The translations under genes were made by a program, and so were the position numbers. From NCBI RefSeq assembly GCF_001039355.2, contig NW_019775441.1, forward strand, positions 306,046-370,045: DNA of 64,000 nt, given 5' to 3'. The stretch comes from Lingula anatina (lineage: Eukaryota; Brachiopoda; Lingulata; Lingulida; Lingulidae). A model generated the notes under the pieces. It searched no databases, was not told the DNA's origin, and saw only the letters and a program-made list of their open reading frames with translations. Positions 37,878-51,300 of this stretch are shown here, piece after piece (position 1 is the stretch's first letter; each line of letters opens with the position of its first letter).

Positions 37878-38051
37878 GGGGCCGTAGCAATAGTCCGAAG
37901 GTTCAATAGTCCGAAGGTTCATTGGTCTGAATGTTCACTATAGAACCTTCGGACCAATGAACCCTTGATTAAAAAATCGATGAAAATGTTACCACTTTTC
38001 GGGCCAATGAACCTTTGGACCAATGAACCTTCGGACTATCCAGACGCCCCC
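37878..38051 (+). mobile_element. hAT-like MITE, copy 2, with 8-bp target duplication
   Basis: A 174-bp element, the reverse complement of the 33225-33382 copy plus one extra 16-bp internal unit. Ends are GGGGCCGTAG and GACGCCCCC. The flanking direct repeat GTCTCATG is exact at 37870-37877 and 38052-38059. Confidence 0.87.
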
Positions 38052-38486
38052 GTCTCATGTATAGTTCTTCTTGGTGTAATGCCAATGTCACAAGTCATAA
38101 TTATTGAAAACTTGTCCAAAATACCAAACTTTTGCAATGAATCATCAACTTCTAAAAGAGCAGTGACCAGTGGCATTAGCATTAATGTCTTTAAGTGTAA
38201 GAAGAAACTGTGCAGGTTTCCACGTTGAAATCGTTGCACAGCTTTAAACTAAGAGAAACCCAAGCCAATCATAAATAACATAACATCATATGTGGTCAGT
38301 ACTAGTATTTCACAATGAAAGTAACATGCTCAGCAAAGTAACTCACATAGAAGTCTCAAGAACCTAATTATCTGTTATGTATACACCATGTATGTCCTAT
38401 TGAGTATGACTGGGATGGACCAACAGATCCATTTGGCACATGTTTGAAAATATATTTTACCATTCAAATATCACTAAAAATATAAT

Positions 38487-38626
38487 ATATACGGCTCCCG
38501 CGAAATTCCATTGTGGGGGGAACAAGTTTTCTGATGACATCCTCGGCTAGAATTTCATAATCAAATTCTTGCCCTGCGTAAGATCTTCCAGTGGCATCTT
38601 TATCAAAGTACCTACAGTACCACTCC
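38487..38626 (-). other. Exon-like open segment next to gypsy LTR
   Basis: On the minus strand TTGTTACAG precedes a 46-codon open stretch starting EWYCRYFDKDATG, which ends at a possible GTATAT donor. It is more GC-rich than its surroundings. The AG acceptor would be formed by the LTR end. It may be a host exon, a captured fragment or chance. Confidence 0.22.
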
Positions 38627-38718
38627 TGTAACAACGTGACTCCAAGATGGCGTGGTGTCGTCAAGCGTCTTTATTACATAACATAAACAGGTCATACAAT
38701 TAACGACATTATGATACA
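38627..38718 (-). mobile_element. Short LTR of a Ty3/gypsy element (3' LTR)
   Basis: On the minus strand a purine tract (A run then GGAAGA) is followed by TGTATCATAATG and about 92 bp ending GTTGTTACA, with AATAAAG inside. The other gypsy LTR in this window (59764-59910) ends with the same GTTGTTACA. The length is unusually short, and the partner LTR is not in view, so the ends are provisional. Confidence 0.5.
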
Positions 38719-38819
38719 TCTTCCTTTTTTTTTACAATAAAAAATGTTTCTAAATAAAGTATCTTATGCTTTAATCTACATTGTTTGTTCTCCTTATCTC
38801 AATAACTAAACAATGTCTT

Positions 38820-39343
38820 TTAACACTCTTCAATAAGTCTCTTTGGTTTAACAATGTTTCTACCACTACGAGTCTTGACATCAGGTAGAGTTACAACTTG
38901 TGGCATAACATTAACTTGTGCCTGAGAAGGACTCTGTTCCATATCAATATCTACTTCAGGCTTCAACTCAAATGGTTCTTTTGTTGAAAGTAAATCACGT
39001 CTATTCCTTCTTAATACAGTTCCATTTTCAAGTTCAACATTAAAAGAATTTGGAGAATTTTCCTCTAAAATTCTACCTTTATCACTCCAAACACCTGTAT
39101 TTCTTTCTCTGTGAACTCTTACAACATCACCTTGGTGCAGAGGTTTTAACAGTTTTGCACCAACATCATAATATTTTTTATTTTTACTATTTTCCTTATT
39201 CCTCATCAAATCCTTGTTTCTATGTTCAACTACATCTGGTAATCTATTTCTAACTTTCCTTCCCATCATTATTTCTGAAGGACTATTTTCACCAGACAAA
39301 GGTGTAGTTCTATAATTCAACAGTGCTAAATATGGATCTTCAC
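38820..39343 (-). mobile_element. Ty3/gypsy pol 3' end: integrase C-terminal part
   Basis: An open frame running out of the N gap into a stop. It begins at the end of the integrase core (LNYRTTPLSGENSPSEIMMG) and continues through a C-terminal domain with QGDVVRVHRE and ENGTVLRRNRRDLL, typical of Ty3/gypsy integrases. The rest of the element is lost in or beyond the gap. The frame is undamaged over 170 codons, so this insertion is younger than the gypsy remains at 53-60 kb. Confidence 0.85.
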
Positions 39344-39481
39344 NNNNNNNNNNNNNNNNNNNNNNNNNNNNNNNNNNNNNNNNNNNNNNNNNNNNNNNNN
39401 NNNNNNNNNNNNNNNNNNNNNNNNNNNNNNNNNNNNNNNNNNNNNNNNNNNNNNNNNNNNNNNNNNNNNNNNNNNNNNNNN
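39344..39481. other. Assembly gap (138 N)
   Basis: A run of N, with gypsy pol on its left and AT-rich unrelated sequence on its right. Confidence 1.
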
Positions 39482-40866
39482 AAAAAATGACTTTGGATTA
39501 ATGATTAATTAACTATTTTTTAAAGTTTTCACTTGATTTTTTATGTGTTTACCCCAAGGACTTGCTGTAATTTATGTCTCAATTGAAAGATATTGATTAA
39601 AATTTATTTTGAGTGTTATATGCAAAAAATAAAAAATTCCGTCCGTAATGCTAATTTTCACATTTTTCAAGTTTAATGCGCTATAAAATCATGAATTCAA
39701 AAAATACAGATAAATCTTTTACAAATTCTTATCCCCTGAAGTCTCTTCTTTCAGAAAATGCATCTTTTGATTGATTTTTGTGCATTTGAAAATTTTATGC
39801 CCAGGACACAAATACCACGGATTGGCCCATATATAATAGTGGTATTTTGCTTACCTTGATAGAAAGGCCAAGGGTAGGTGGAAAAAAATCTATCTTTGAG
39901 GATAAGACCAAGATCTAGTTTTTTTATGCATTTATTTATTTTGGAACATTAAAGCACCAGACAAGGCAACCATGTCAGTGACAAAACACATCTTACAATA
40001 TGACTGGGCAAAATTCACTTCCCAGGTCAAGAAGCTGCTTCAACTTAAACAATTCAAATCTTTTCTAACATTTTGTTTTTCTCAGGCCTTCTTCTTACAA
40101 GACAATTGAAGAAATGACCCCTAACTCTCAACTCAGGTTTCTGGACTGAAATTCCCGAAACAACATGGTGGCTTGTTAGCATGTGCTTTTAAGGACCAGC
40201 GATGGATCATTTTAGCCACTCTCTGGGACTCATTTGCAAACAAAACAAAGAAGCATGTACACAAGCTGTTTGAAAGTGCAGCAGCAAGTCTTCAACAAAC
40301 ATTATGCCCAAGCTGGCGTGACTGTTCAAATATAGGTTGTTGGCTACAATGTGCACATTGTGAAGAACCTTGTAATCGTGTCTTTCACTTTGTTTTCTAT
40401 CTCTTCCTGTTTCTCTAACATTACACATATCTCTTTTCTCAATTTCGAAAGGGCATTTCTCAAGGTTGCAAATGTAGCAGAAAAGTACTTCTAATTCTGT
40501 TAATCCAGCTGTACACCCACACAGGCACAAACAACTCAATGTGATTTTTTTGCTAAATTATACATTTATTTATTTCCTGGACTCTTTCATCACACAATGT
40601 AAACTATTCCCTCTGTTACAACATTTCCTTTTCTCACTTTAACAAGCAATGGCTACGACACAAAAACACACAGTTCCCAATAAAGCAAACAAATACAGTT
40701 ACAAAGTTACACGCCCAAGACATAAGACTGGTTTCTAGGCTGACAAAGTAAACAGAAAAGTGTCAAGTTCAGAAACAAATCCCTGATAACCAACAGTGAA
40801 CCAGTAGCAGTGCCACATGCTCAAATAGCTTACTGTGTTCCAGTAAATACTGCAACACAAGATGTA

Positions 40867-41032
40867 AGGCTGCATTCAAAACGGATGATCTGTGGACTAA
40901 CTGATCCATGGATCAAATATGGCCAACACCACTTAAAAGCGATGACAGACAATCCCCAAATGATCTCCCTGCCTACCACATGCACCAGGTCTAGCAATTA
41001 AACAGATTATTCTTCTGTTCTGAATGTGGCCT
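40867..41032 (+). mobile_element. Inverted-repeat (MITE-like) element
   Basis: Ends are AGGCTGCATTCAAAACGGA and, reversed, AGGCCACATTCAGAACAGA. The direct repeat AAGATGT flanks it at 40859-40865 and 41033-41039, with one extra A on the left. It is non-coding; a relative lies at 35996. Confidence 0.7.
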
Positions 41033-42807
41033 AAGATGTTTTGTTCCAGGCGCAGGTCAAGACAAATTTCCAGTCCAATTAAAACATCTTTAACTTATCT
41101 ACACTATAGCTTCTTCACAAAACTTTAAATGTTTATGTCTGACTAAATATCCGTTGCTTCTGTAAAAAATTTTAATTAAAAAAAATAATAATTACAATAG
41201 CTTTTCTAAAAATTGCTACTGTGTACATTTTCAGAGCAGAGCAATTTCCAAACATGAACAACTGTTATTCATCCAGTGTGAACATCAAGCACTTACTCAG
41301 CCAGCCAGTGTCATAGCATTTCTGTTCCAGGACCCTTTCTCTACAATGGCATAAATTTAAACCTAGTTTTCCATGCCCAACTTGGCAAGAGACAAGAGAG
41401 AAAAAAGCTAGATGCTCCCTGCTATACTACAATCTCTTCCAGAGCCATTCAACCACGGTAACGATCCGTGTCTGGAATGTACATTAAGGCACAGGCTAGG
41501 TGAGGGAATGGGTGACCCCAGCAGGGGGTAATAACATCTATCTTACCCAGTTAATCTTGTACTGTAATTTACCTTGACTGGCTGATTCAAGTACTATATG
41601 GATGCATACAGGTTGTTACAATGATGGCAGGTGTTCAAATCAGAGGGTGGGAGAGGGGGGGGGGCACAATTAGGACTACTCCACCTGAAACTAAGCTTAA
41701 TTTTAGCTTCTGAAGGTTAGCACTTCGATGCAACTACATTCTATCATATATATATTCTTTGTTAATCTTTGAATGAGTACAGCATGTTGAATGTTATACA
41801 CAAGGGCCTTCATGACAATTTTACTGATAATTTAGTTTTATTATCAAACCCGAGTTCTTAAAATATTCATGTCAAGGCAATTTTGAAAATATGCGTCCAG
41901 AGGAATAGTACTTAGCCTGAAATAGTGGGTTAAAATGAGCTTTAGTGTTCAGTGCAAGGTTGCTATACAGTTTTGTTTTGTTTATAAAAAGTTTTGTTTA
42001 AACATCTGAAATCTGAGGTGAATTTTGGGCAACAAGGCAACAACTCTTACTGTGAGTTTTAGAGAACTTTATTTACATGGAAAATAAAGGAGATACCCCT
42101 CTTGCTTTGTTTAAATTAAATTTGATGCTCTGAAAAACAAAACCCCCAAAGCAGAGCAAGCAGGCGATGCCCAACGTGATTCCATTTAACTTTCAACAAA
42201 GAAGAACTGGTCTTTACATGTAAATCCTAAGGACAATCTGTTGAAAAAATATATAAACGTTACTCCAAAAGTAAGGTCAGGAAAAAAGTTAACAGACCTG
42301 CACATACTAGAGTGATCAATCTTTAAATTAATTTCTTCCTGACAAGCAATCTAAAAAAGCTCGATGTACCACGATGTCTTACAATGACAGCCAATGGAGG
42401 ATACACAGAAGATGGGTGGTCAAGCTGAACCCCAACTGTCCATCTGCTAGTGGTCACTCCTAGATGACAGTTAAATAGACATTTTGATAGCTAAATTGTA
42501 GCCCCTGTGGCCAGCAGTGTGTCACTGTGAGCAGTGTTATTATCCCAGACACCATACCTGTCTCTCTTGGTTGCATATTTCCATCAATATCTTCCACTGG
42601 GGCCTGCTTTACAAATTACTTTCAGATCCAAAGTTCAATTAGCTGACCTTTATTTCTTAACTCATTAACTTAGTATACTTCGCTTCAACTTCAGGGTAAA
42701 TCTGTCTAATTAAGCTGTTTACTTCTTTTTATAAAATGATACATATTGTATCACTGCAAGGGACTTTTACTGACTTCAATGTAGGCTAAAAAAAAATTAA
42801 TCTAAAA

Positions 42808-42971
42808 CAGGCCCATAGCCAGCAATTTCAAAAGGGAGGTTATTTTTCTGGAAAAGTGGACCTTTTTCCTAGATAAAATTTTACCCAGATAGGACCATTT
42901 CCCAGCAATAAGGGGTGTTCTTTTGCCCCCCCCCCCCCCAATCCCCCGAAACCCTCCTGGCTATGGGCCTG
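42808..42971. mobile_element. Inverted-repeat element with CAGGCCCATAGCCAG ends
   Basis: A perfect 15-bp terminal inverted repeat bounds 164 bp containing a C-rich core. Diverged relatives with CCAGCTACAGGTCTGG and a C run lie at about 49905-50052 and 50616-50705 in a CMPK2 intron. Target duplication is not clear. Confidence 0.65.
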
Positions 42972-45711
42972 TACAAAGTGGTGCCATATTTTTTGCCTCG
43001 AGTTCTATTGTGAAACTGTCACAGTAGATGCAAGTCCACCTGGCAGGTGCTTGCTCATCATCATCTAGGAATGAGCTAAGAGATTGTTTCCCATAGGTCT
43101 AATAATACCAGGTGTGTGCTCAGGAAATCTGCTTGTTTAATGGGTTTATTTTTGACGTATGCCAAATAAATATGCAACTTGCGTGTGAATCTTTCCTGGG
43201 AACATAGTATAGAGAATATAACTGGTTTTGGCCAGCTGAGAAGAGACTTTTCCCTTTTTTTCCTACATTTATTTTTTAAAACATTATGAACACTGTTTGT
43301 TTTGAATAGTTTTAAATGACCTATGTTGTGCTTGCCATACACAAGTTTTCTTTTTTTGGTGAAAAAATAGTACCCCCCCAGTCAGCCTTTATTTTATAAC
43401 ACAACCCTTCCATTTTCTAAATGAAAAGAAAAAATTACTAAAGACACTTAAAAAACAAGTCACCTAGATATGTTCGACTAAGCTGGTCAATCACATTTTT
43501 GTCTGTACTGGTCAAAATGATCAGGAAATGCTTTGACCCTTAATGGACCCAGACAACAGGTTGTGATTAAACTTCTGTGTTTTATGTCTAGACAAAATTT
43601 CAATATTCCCCTACTAGTAACCATTTCCGTGTGGTCACAGCAAGGATAGAGAACATGGACACTGGGCCAAATGAAGGTTTGATTTTCAAGTACCCTCCAT
43701 GAGGATCACAGAGACTGATTTTTTACAGATATTTCTCTGGCTAGTGAATAATTTCTACGGGAAAATAAGGGGGGGGGAGGACCTTATCATCCTGAGAGTA
43801 TCTTTGATATCCTAACAGGTCCACTTCAGGCTCCTTTCCTGTGAAGTTGGGCCGACCTTACTTTGTGATGTGCAATGAGCAGAGGGTTGTCTGATTATAA
43901 AGCTTACCACCCCCCTTGCCCCCCTCCCATCCCTTGTGACTACATTGACAGCTAGGTAAATCTGCAGTTGATCACATGATGCTAAACTGCAATCAGGCTC
44001 TCCTATGTATTTTTTCTTCATTTATTTACATCTCTTTGATATAAAAAAAAAAAAAAAAAAAAAAAAACTCAGATAGTGGCCACAGGCACAAGTGCTTCCT
44101 ACTTGAAATCCACTCAAGCCAGCCTGGCAGAGTTTTAGTATGACTTCTTTCTTCTTACCGTCTGTAACACAATAAGATTGCCAAATGAACATTTCTTTCA
44201 AGATGTGACTACTGCGTTGCCAATTTTTTCATGGTCAGTCAATGTTCATTCCTTGTTCACTTGGGGAAAGGAGGAAATGTACGGAAACACAGCATGTAGA
44301 GAGACGTGCAACATGCCAGCACTTGAAATGTTCCCAATCTCATCCCAACACAAAGTGTATGTTTTGGCAGTACAGACACTTGTTATCAAAAGAATTCTCA
44401 AGTGGATGCTCAGACACTGGTTTATGAGGAATGCCTCTGTGAACTTTGCTTGGTACAAACACATTGCCTTCTCACTGAATTTTACATTAAATAAGGCATG
44501 CATTATAGACCTAAGAGAAAACAATAAAAACCCTTGGATAAATCACCAGAGCTTTTATTCCTCACTTATTACCTTTTCATCATTTTTTACCCAATCTCCT
44601 CCAAACTGTATAAAGCCCAACCTCCCCCCCCCCTCCCTAAAACACCATGGATGATATTCTGATTATCCAAATACCTAAGATACACATTATACATGGTCAT
44701 TGTTCATTTGGTTTGAATGTAACTGAACAATAAGATTCACCAAAACACTATTTTGTTGACATTCTCCTTAAAAATGAATTTAATGAGTGTTAATTATCAA
44801 AGCTTGCAGGTTATGTCTTCATTCAAAAGTTTAATACTATTAAATTATCTTGCAAAAAAAAAAAGTATCTAAAATTTTTGAGCAACTACCGTACTGCCCC
44901 TAAGAATGATATCACCAGTCCTTTACCATTGTGGAGTAATAAAAGCACCATTGTAACCAGCCTTGACAGTATCCATCATAACACTGTGTGTCTGCACAGC
45001 ATTCCTTAGTCATCCCATCTGTCTTCTATGTCCCACAGTGCGTCCATGCAAGAAATATTTCTGTAATGACTCTGGGTGCATTCATTCCAAATTCAAGTAC
45101 ATTCTTAACTTCTTCTCAATGCAGCTGTGTTCCCTTTTGATAATTTGAAACTAGTCTATCACAGATTCAATAATTTTGGGCTAATATATTTTTGTTTTGC
45201 ATCATTTGACTTGTTTACAATCAAGAATAAAACCTGAGTACCCTTATAGTGCTTTTAAAAGACTATTACTGAGCACAAGAGTGCGTCTTGTAATACCAAG
45301 ATGTGAACTGCCTTTTGGGACCTTGTCAACAAACATGAGATACGTGTACCAGTACAGGTAGTGATGGGGCAGGTACTATAGAAGAAACACATTTAAGAGA
45401 TGTAATATAGAACTATTACTAACACATTAGCCGACTATATGGATACAGCGGTGTGACCCACTTTTTTGGGGTACTAAACACCATCAAAGTTGTAATATCA
45501 CATGATCTTGAGTTTATCTATATAGGTAACACACTATCAGTCACCTCATGAAGCCATTGTATTTCATCTCCTCAATAAACAGATAACATATCTAGAAAGA
45601 GGTGTTCAATAGTGTCAGGTACATAACATAATAGATTTATTGACTAGTTTCTTTTTCTCTGAATAAGAAGAAAAAAAAAGAACTTTTTATCAGTTGTAAA
45701 AAGAACTGTCA

Positions 45712-45945
<234 letters not shown>

Positions 45946-46869
45946 CTACCCTGAGTGTAATATCCACATGTATAGAGTTGGTTTCTCATCCAGTTAAGCT
46001 TTAAGTTTATTGAAGCATGTTATGTTTAATATTAATCCACTTCTGTAAAGCTTGGTAATTTTTCCCAAAATAAATAAATTAAAAAAATCTCTGTTTTTCA
46101 TTTCATCTTCACTGCAATAAGCATGGTGAGACACACAAGGGTTCAATGGCTGGTGCGAAATCCCCACACTGCAAGGCTCCAGTGCCTGTTTCTCCTTTAC
46201 ACTATAAAAACAAAGTATGGGAAGCTCTCAGGTTACAAAGTACTGATATTATCTCAAGAAATACCGGATGTCAAAAGCTGTTCTAGGTGGCTTATTACTT
46301 CCGACTTAGGTCGCAGGCACCTGGTTCAAGTTTCCCCCTAGTTTCAACGTATTATCATCAAAATAATGCCGAAAATAAAAACAATGAAACCGCAAGATGA
46401 AAACGATTCAAGGAAGAGGGATTAATTGTACGCAATTAAATTCACTTTTTTTCTAACGATTTTGACACTTAAAACGGTAAACTCTACATGAAGTTTGTTT
46501 CAACGTCGAAGTACGCCCTCCTTTCAAAATGACCCAGCGAAATTCACATTCTTCACAATTAACACTTATTTATCTAACACATCTTTACACTCATTTAACC
46601 TGCCGATCACTTATCAGACATTCCACAAGTAGCATGTCAGTGAGCTACATGGTAATGAATCACGTCTCCTCTGTTGTAAATCGCACATTTCAAAACGTGA
46701 CCTACTTTCAAAAAGTTAATGCTTTCCTCTCCGAAGCTTGTTTTTACACCTTTAAAGTGAAATCCATTAACTGTTTTAAACTTGAATTTAGTTGCTGGGT
46801 GCCTCGTTGCGTGCGAATCACACAGTAGCAAATTTAAGAGCCAATGTTTTCTTTCTACGAGCGCTGCCC

Positions 46870-46970
46870 TCTCTCGTTTCCTCCATCTTGGTTTACGAGA
46901 GCCTCGTTTGCATATTAACCGTTGATGAATATTCATAAAGGGAGCAGCCATTTTAGCAGGTGCGCTGAGT
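46870..46970 (-). promoter_or_regulatory. Candidate PARD3 promoter segment with YY1-like sites
   Basis: About 1 kb upstream of the PARD3 start, minus strand. CCAAGATGGAGG and AAAATGGC (YY1-type) and TATGCAAAC (octamer-like) lie within 100 bp, in a patch richer in GC than its surroundings. No TATA box or transcript evidence is available. Confidence 0.3.
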
Positions 46971-47461
46971 GGAACTTCGATTCATTTTATTTCGATATTT
47001 AGTTATCAATTAATTCTACTCCTTTTTGTGAGAAAAGTCCGTGAATGTTTTCATTTTTGAGAATTTTTAAAAATTCAATCTAATAATTTTTTCTCTCCAA
47101 AAAGTGACAATGATGGCCTGACAGTGTCATGGGAAAAATAAAGATAGACAGTTGAAAAAGATAAAATAATAATGATAAATACATTGATTAATCAATCTTT
47201 CAAAGAATATACTGTAACAATAAAAAAAAAAAAACTCATGGGCACATGTAGTACAGTAGAAAGTGAATGATAGCAATTTATAAGGTCATAATTATTTTAT
47301 GAGTGAATCATGTACATTTTTAGCTTGCAAAAACTAAAAAAAAAAAAAAAAAGAAAAAGATAAAATGTTATTACAAAAAGGAAATCTGCCAGGTTTTCAC
47401 TGACCTAATCTTTAAGAATTATTTCTACTTTTCTAATCACTGTGTTTTGGTTTACATACAC

Positions 47462-47575
47462 TTATTGCCAGATCAGGCAACTGGACAGCCTGCGTCAGAT
47501 GTGCAAGTAAATGTGACAAGAGGCACAACTACCGCAATGCACTCTGAACGGCACTTCTCCAACCTGCACGGTATT
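47462..47575. other. Isolated GC-rich segment of unknown nature
   Basis: About 110 bases near 50% GC within DNA near 25-30% GC. Two plus-strand frames and one minus-strand frame stay open through it, including a Cys-rich frame (WTACVRCASKC). It could be a lone exon, a conserved non-coding element or a SINE fragment. Confidence 0.3.
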
Positions 47576-48368
47576 TTCAAAATAGTATAAAACTAAATGT
47601 GAAATGAGGATAATAACAATTTATTATTATCATTTTTAATGAGTGTATAATTCTCAGTTTTTACAATCAAAAAGCAACTGAAATGTACATTTAAGGAAAA
47701 TAATGGTAGTCTATATCTATATAAAATAAAGTAATTTGATGCTTTCATTAGTTAATTATCATTTATATTATTTTTAAATTGGTTATTCTTAAATAATATT
47801 TTGGCATAATAACTTGCCAATATGATTTAAAAAAATAAATCAAAATCATAAGGTCTAGCATCTATTCAACAGTGAAAAATCAATCTCTTTCCAAATAAGG
47901 TATAATAACAGCTTTCAGTGGAGGTATAAGATAATTGTTCCACTATATGAGTATATTTCGACAACACTGCTTATATTCAAAACCAAAGTGTAATGGAACA
48001 AAGGTCTTTTCAATTTGAAAAGGGGGTGGGGTCACCTCTACCTCCATTTAACACAACCTTGTTAGTCTGGTAGATATATAAATTTTGACTGAATGATTAA
48101 CCTAACCTGATAACCTTCAAAGATTAATGTCAACTCCTAGTCTTATGCTAATGTTGGTCTTGTTCTTCAAGGTGTTTTTCAACTTTGTTCAACAGCTTAA
48201 AGTAAAACAAATAAGACATCAGTACAGGTACTGGTATGTCGTATTTTCCCCCGATTTCTCTCATCTATCATTAATTAAAAGCAATCTCAAGTTTCAAGGC
48301 ATCTCCATCTGTTACTTCTGGTATATAAATGGCATATAAAATGTCTGCTACTGTGTATTAATTTACAT

Positions 48369-51300
48369 TCACGGCAGTAGCTTCCTCCTTCTCAGTGCCT
48401 CCATAGCTTCTTCAGCCACCTCTACCTTTGACTTGCTGGCATCTATGATAATTGGGGCTGGGTCTCGCATTCTGACATAAGCTTCAAGCAATCTGAAATG
48501 ATTAAACATAGATATCAATTGCTTCATTCAGAAAATTCTAGACTTAAATACATTGTAAATGTATACCTGTCATGTCTGTTTTAAGATATGCTTGCTTCTT
48601 AAGCAATATTTTTATTTATCTACCAACACAGAGAAAGGTGCAAATTAAAAAATCTGTTTGCAAGCATTTTGGTGAAAAACAAAATTTAAATTGTTTTCAG
48701 CTTTACAAATCAAAAAAATCTCCAAAAATAACAGCTGAATTTTTTACAAACCTTTCCCTGAATTCACTCTTTTTGCTCCTCATAAGTTGTTCTTCATGTG
48801 TCAACTTCGTCATGTTCCTTTCCGTCAAGCGTTCGTCTCTTATGTCCTCATTTACGGTGAGAAACAAAATGGCAGAAGGCTTGATGAGGTCTTCTGGCCA
48901 AGCGTAGACCCAGTGTTCATTAGGGGGCAGCACTGACTTGTCTCCACACCCAGACTCATGTGCTATGGCGTAGGCAGCTGTGCTCTGCCAGAATCTGAAA
49001 TGGGATGTGCTGACTGAGTAATTGATGTTGAAAATTGCTTATAATTCTAGAGACATACGGTATATATCACCTATGTCTGATTTGTTTTTAAAATGTGTAA
49101 ACAATGCAGTTGTTTTATGCACATGAATTGAATTTTATTTGAGGCATTGAATTCTAAGACACTGAGGAGCTGTTTTTCCTTTTATACAGAAAACAGTATT
49201 TCATAAATTAAATCAAAATTGTTTAAATCTGAGACTTACAGCATAAATGTTTAGTCTCTAATGTGCTCTCACCTGTCCATGACCACAGCTCGTGTTTGGC
49301 ACTCTTCAGCAATCTGCTTGGCAACGATGTAGTTTCCGAGGCTGTAGTATGCCCGCCGCAGGATCTCAGGATGAGCATCAAACTTTTCACGCAGATGTCT
49401 AACACAGTCTGGTGGTGTGCGCATGACAACTGAATTCAGTGTTTGACCCAGTTTTTCGACTAGAGTGCTCTTTCCTGAGAGGGAAAAATAAAATTACAAA
49501 TTTCATCAAAAGGCATTTGGAGATATATGACTCACTTTGTGTAAAAATAAATACAGTTTCTTTAATTCTTTATGAAATGTTACTCTAAGCGTTTGTGTTT
49601 GTGTGTGTGAGAAATTTAGAGAGAGAGAAAGAGAGAAAGGGGAGGGGGGGGGAAGGGGTAAATTTCACCTGTTGCATCCAGACCCTCTAATACAATAAAT
49701 GGGTGTTTCATCTGCTGTTGGTAGTCTTGGATGGAGAAATCTTTCTCTATATGCTCAGCGGCTATCCTCAGGGACTCCTGGACCTCTGGCAAATGCTTAC
49801 ACTGCAATTATAGTTAATGCAAACACAATGTAGCTACATTGCTGGTCAATAACCCTAATGTTAAAATATTCAAAAGTGAGCAATTTTAAAACAGCAGTTC
49901 TTTTTCTGAAAAACTGAACCTTTTACCAAGAAACTTTTTTGTACCTAGATCGGTTTTTACCCAGAGTTTACCTTTTTCCGGCAAAGGACGGTTCATTTGA
50001 ACCAACCCCCAACACCCCCCCCCCCATCCACCAGCTACAGGTCTGGAACTGTACTATGTTTTTTTCCCCTTTTACATTTGACTGTGCATTTAATTAATCC
50101 CATAGCGCCTGACAGCATCTGACCTAGAAAGTGCCCTTGGTCCTGAGCCCTCTACACGGACGCACTCAATTTTACAGGCGGCCTCATTTAAGCAATGATA
50201 ATGTATACACTTGTCTAGAAAACACCTAAGAACTGTACATTTTTAGAAAGCCAACAATGTAAGCTTTAAAGTCATAACAGTTTTATTCATATTTGTTAAC
50301 TTAGGTAGAAATAGCAGGAGTTTAAATATGAGACTTGCTTTTCTCGAAGAGAAGTAAAAAACAAAACTTTAATTTCAGCATACACATTCTTTTTCACTTT
50401 ACCAAACAATTTGTTGAAATTTACTCAGAAACATTCGAAATATATTTTAAATAATGTCAGAAAATTTCAGAAAGATATCTTATTTAGTTTTTGAGTTATA
50501 ATGAATTTCCTGGGATGCGTGCTGTACCTAAAAACCTTCATCACGTCAGCTAGTTGCACAATATACTGGCGGGCTAGCTGACTGGAAGACTTCCACCTAA
50601 TTACGTTTATAATTNCCCCAAGTTTCCCTTTTTCGCGGAAAGGACGTTTCTTTTGAATCAAACCCCCCCCCCCCCCCCCATACACCAGCTACAGGTCTGG
50701 AACTGTACTATGTTTTTTTCCCCTTTTACATTTGACTGTGCATTTAATTAATTCTCGCTGCACCTCCTAATATTTTTGTTTAATGCTCAATAACTTGTCT
50801 AAAAATATATCTATTTTAAATACCTCATTTAATATCCGGACAGACCTCTCGTAGCTGTGAAACACACCAATGGTCTCCCTGTCTAGAAATGCTGGGTGGA
50901 TGTGTGGGCGTGGCACTGGGACCACCACTGAGGAGGTCTCTTCATTATCAACACCAGTGTCTGGGTGATGAACTATCTGATCACCTTCATTGACAAATCT
51001 GAAATAAAATTAAATAATAATAATAAAAATATTAATAATACACAAATAAATATAAATAATAAATACCTTTTTCTACCCATGTATAACTGATAAAAGAATT
51101 TATAATGCTTTTGACACATCGACCTATAGGGCATATATCTGTAAACAAACATATTTATAACGCAAATGATTCACACAATTTATATATATAGTATACATAA
51201 AAGGGTGTACTACCGGTACCTGTTAAAAGAAAGGCAATCAAATTCCGCTATGCCCTCTTTAACGGCGTCTTTTACTGAATCCTCAGGAAAACCCTTCTCA

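Noticed and set aside
44178-44654. 158-codon frame
   Set aside because: No recognisable domain, AT-rich codon use and no exon borders; treated as chance.
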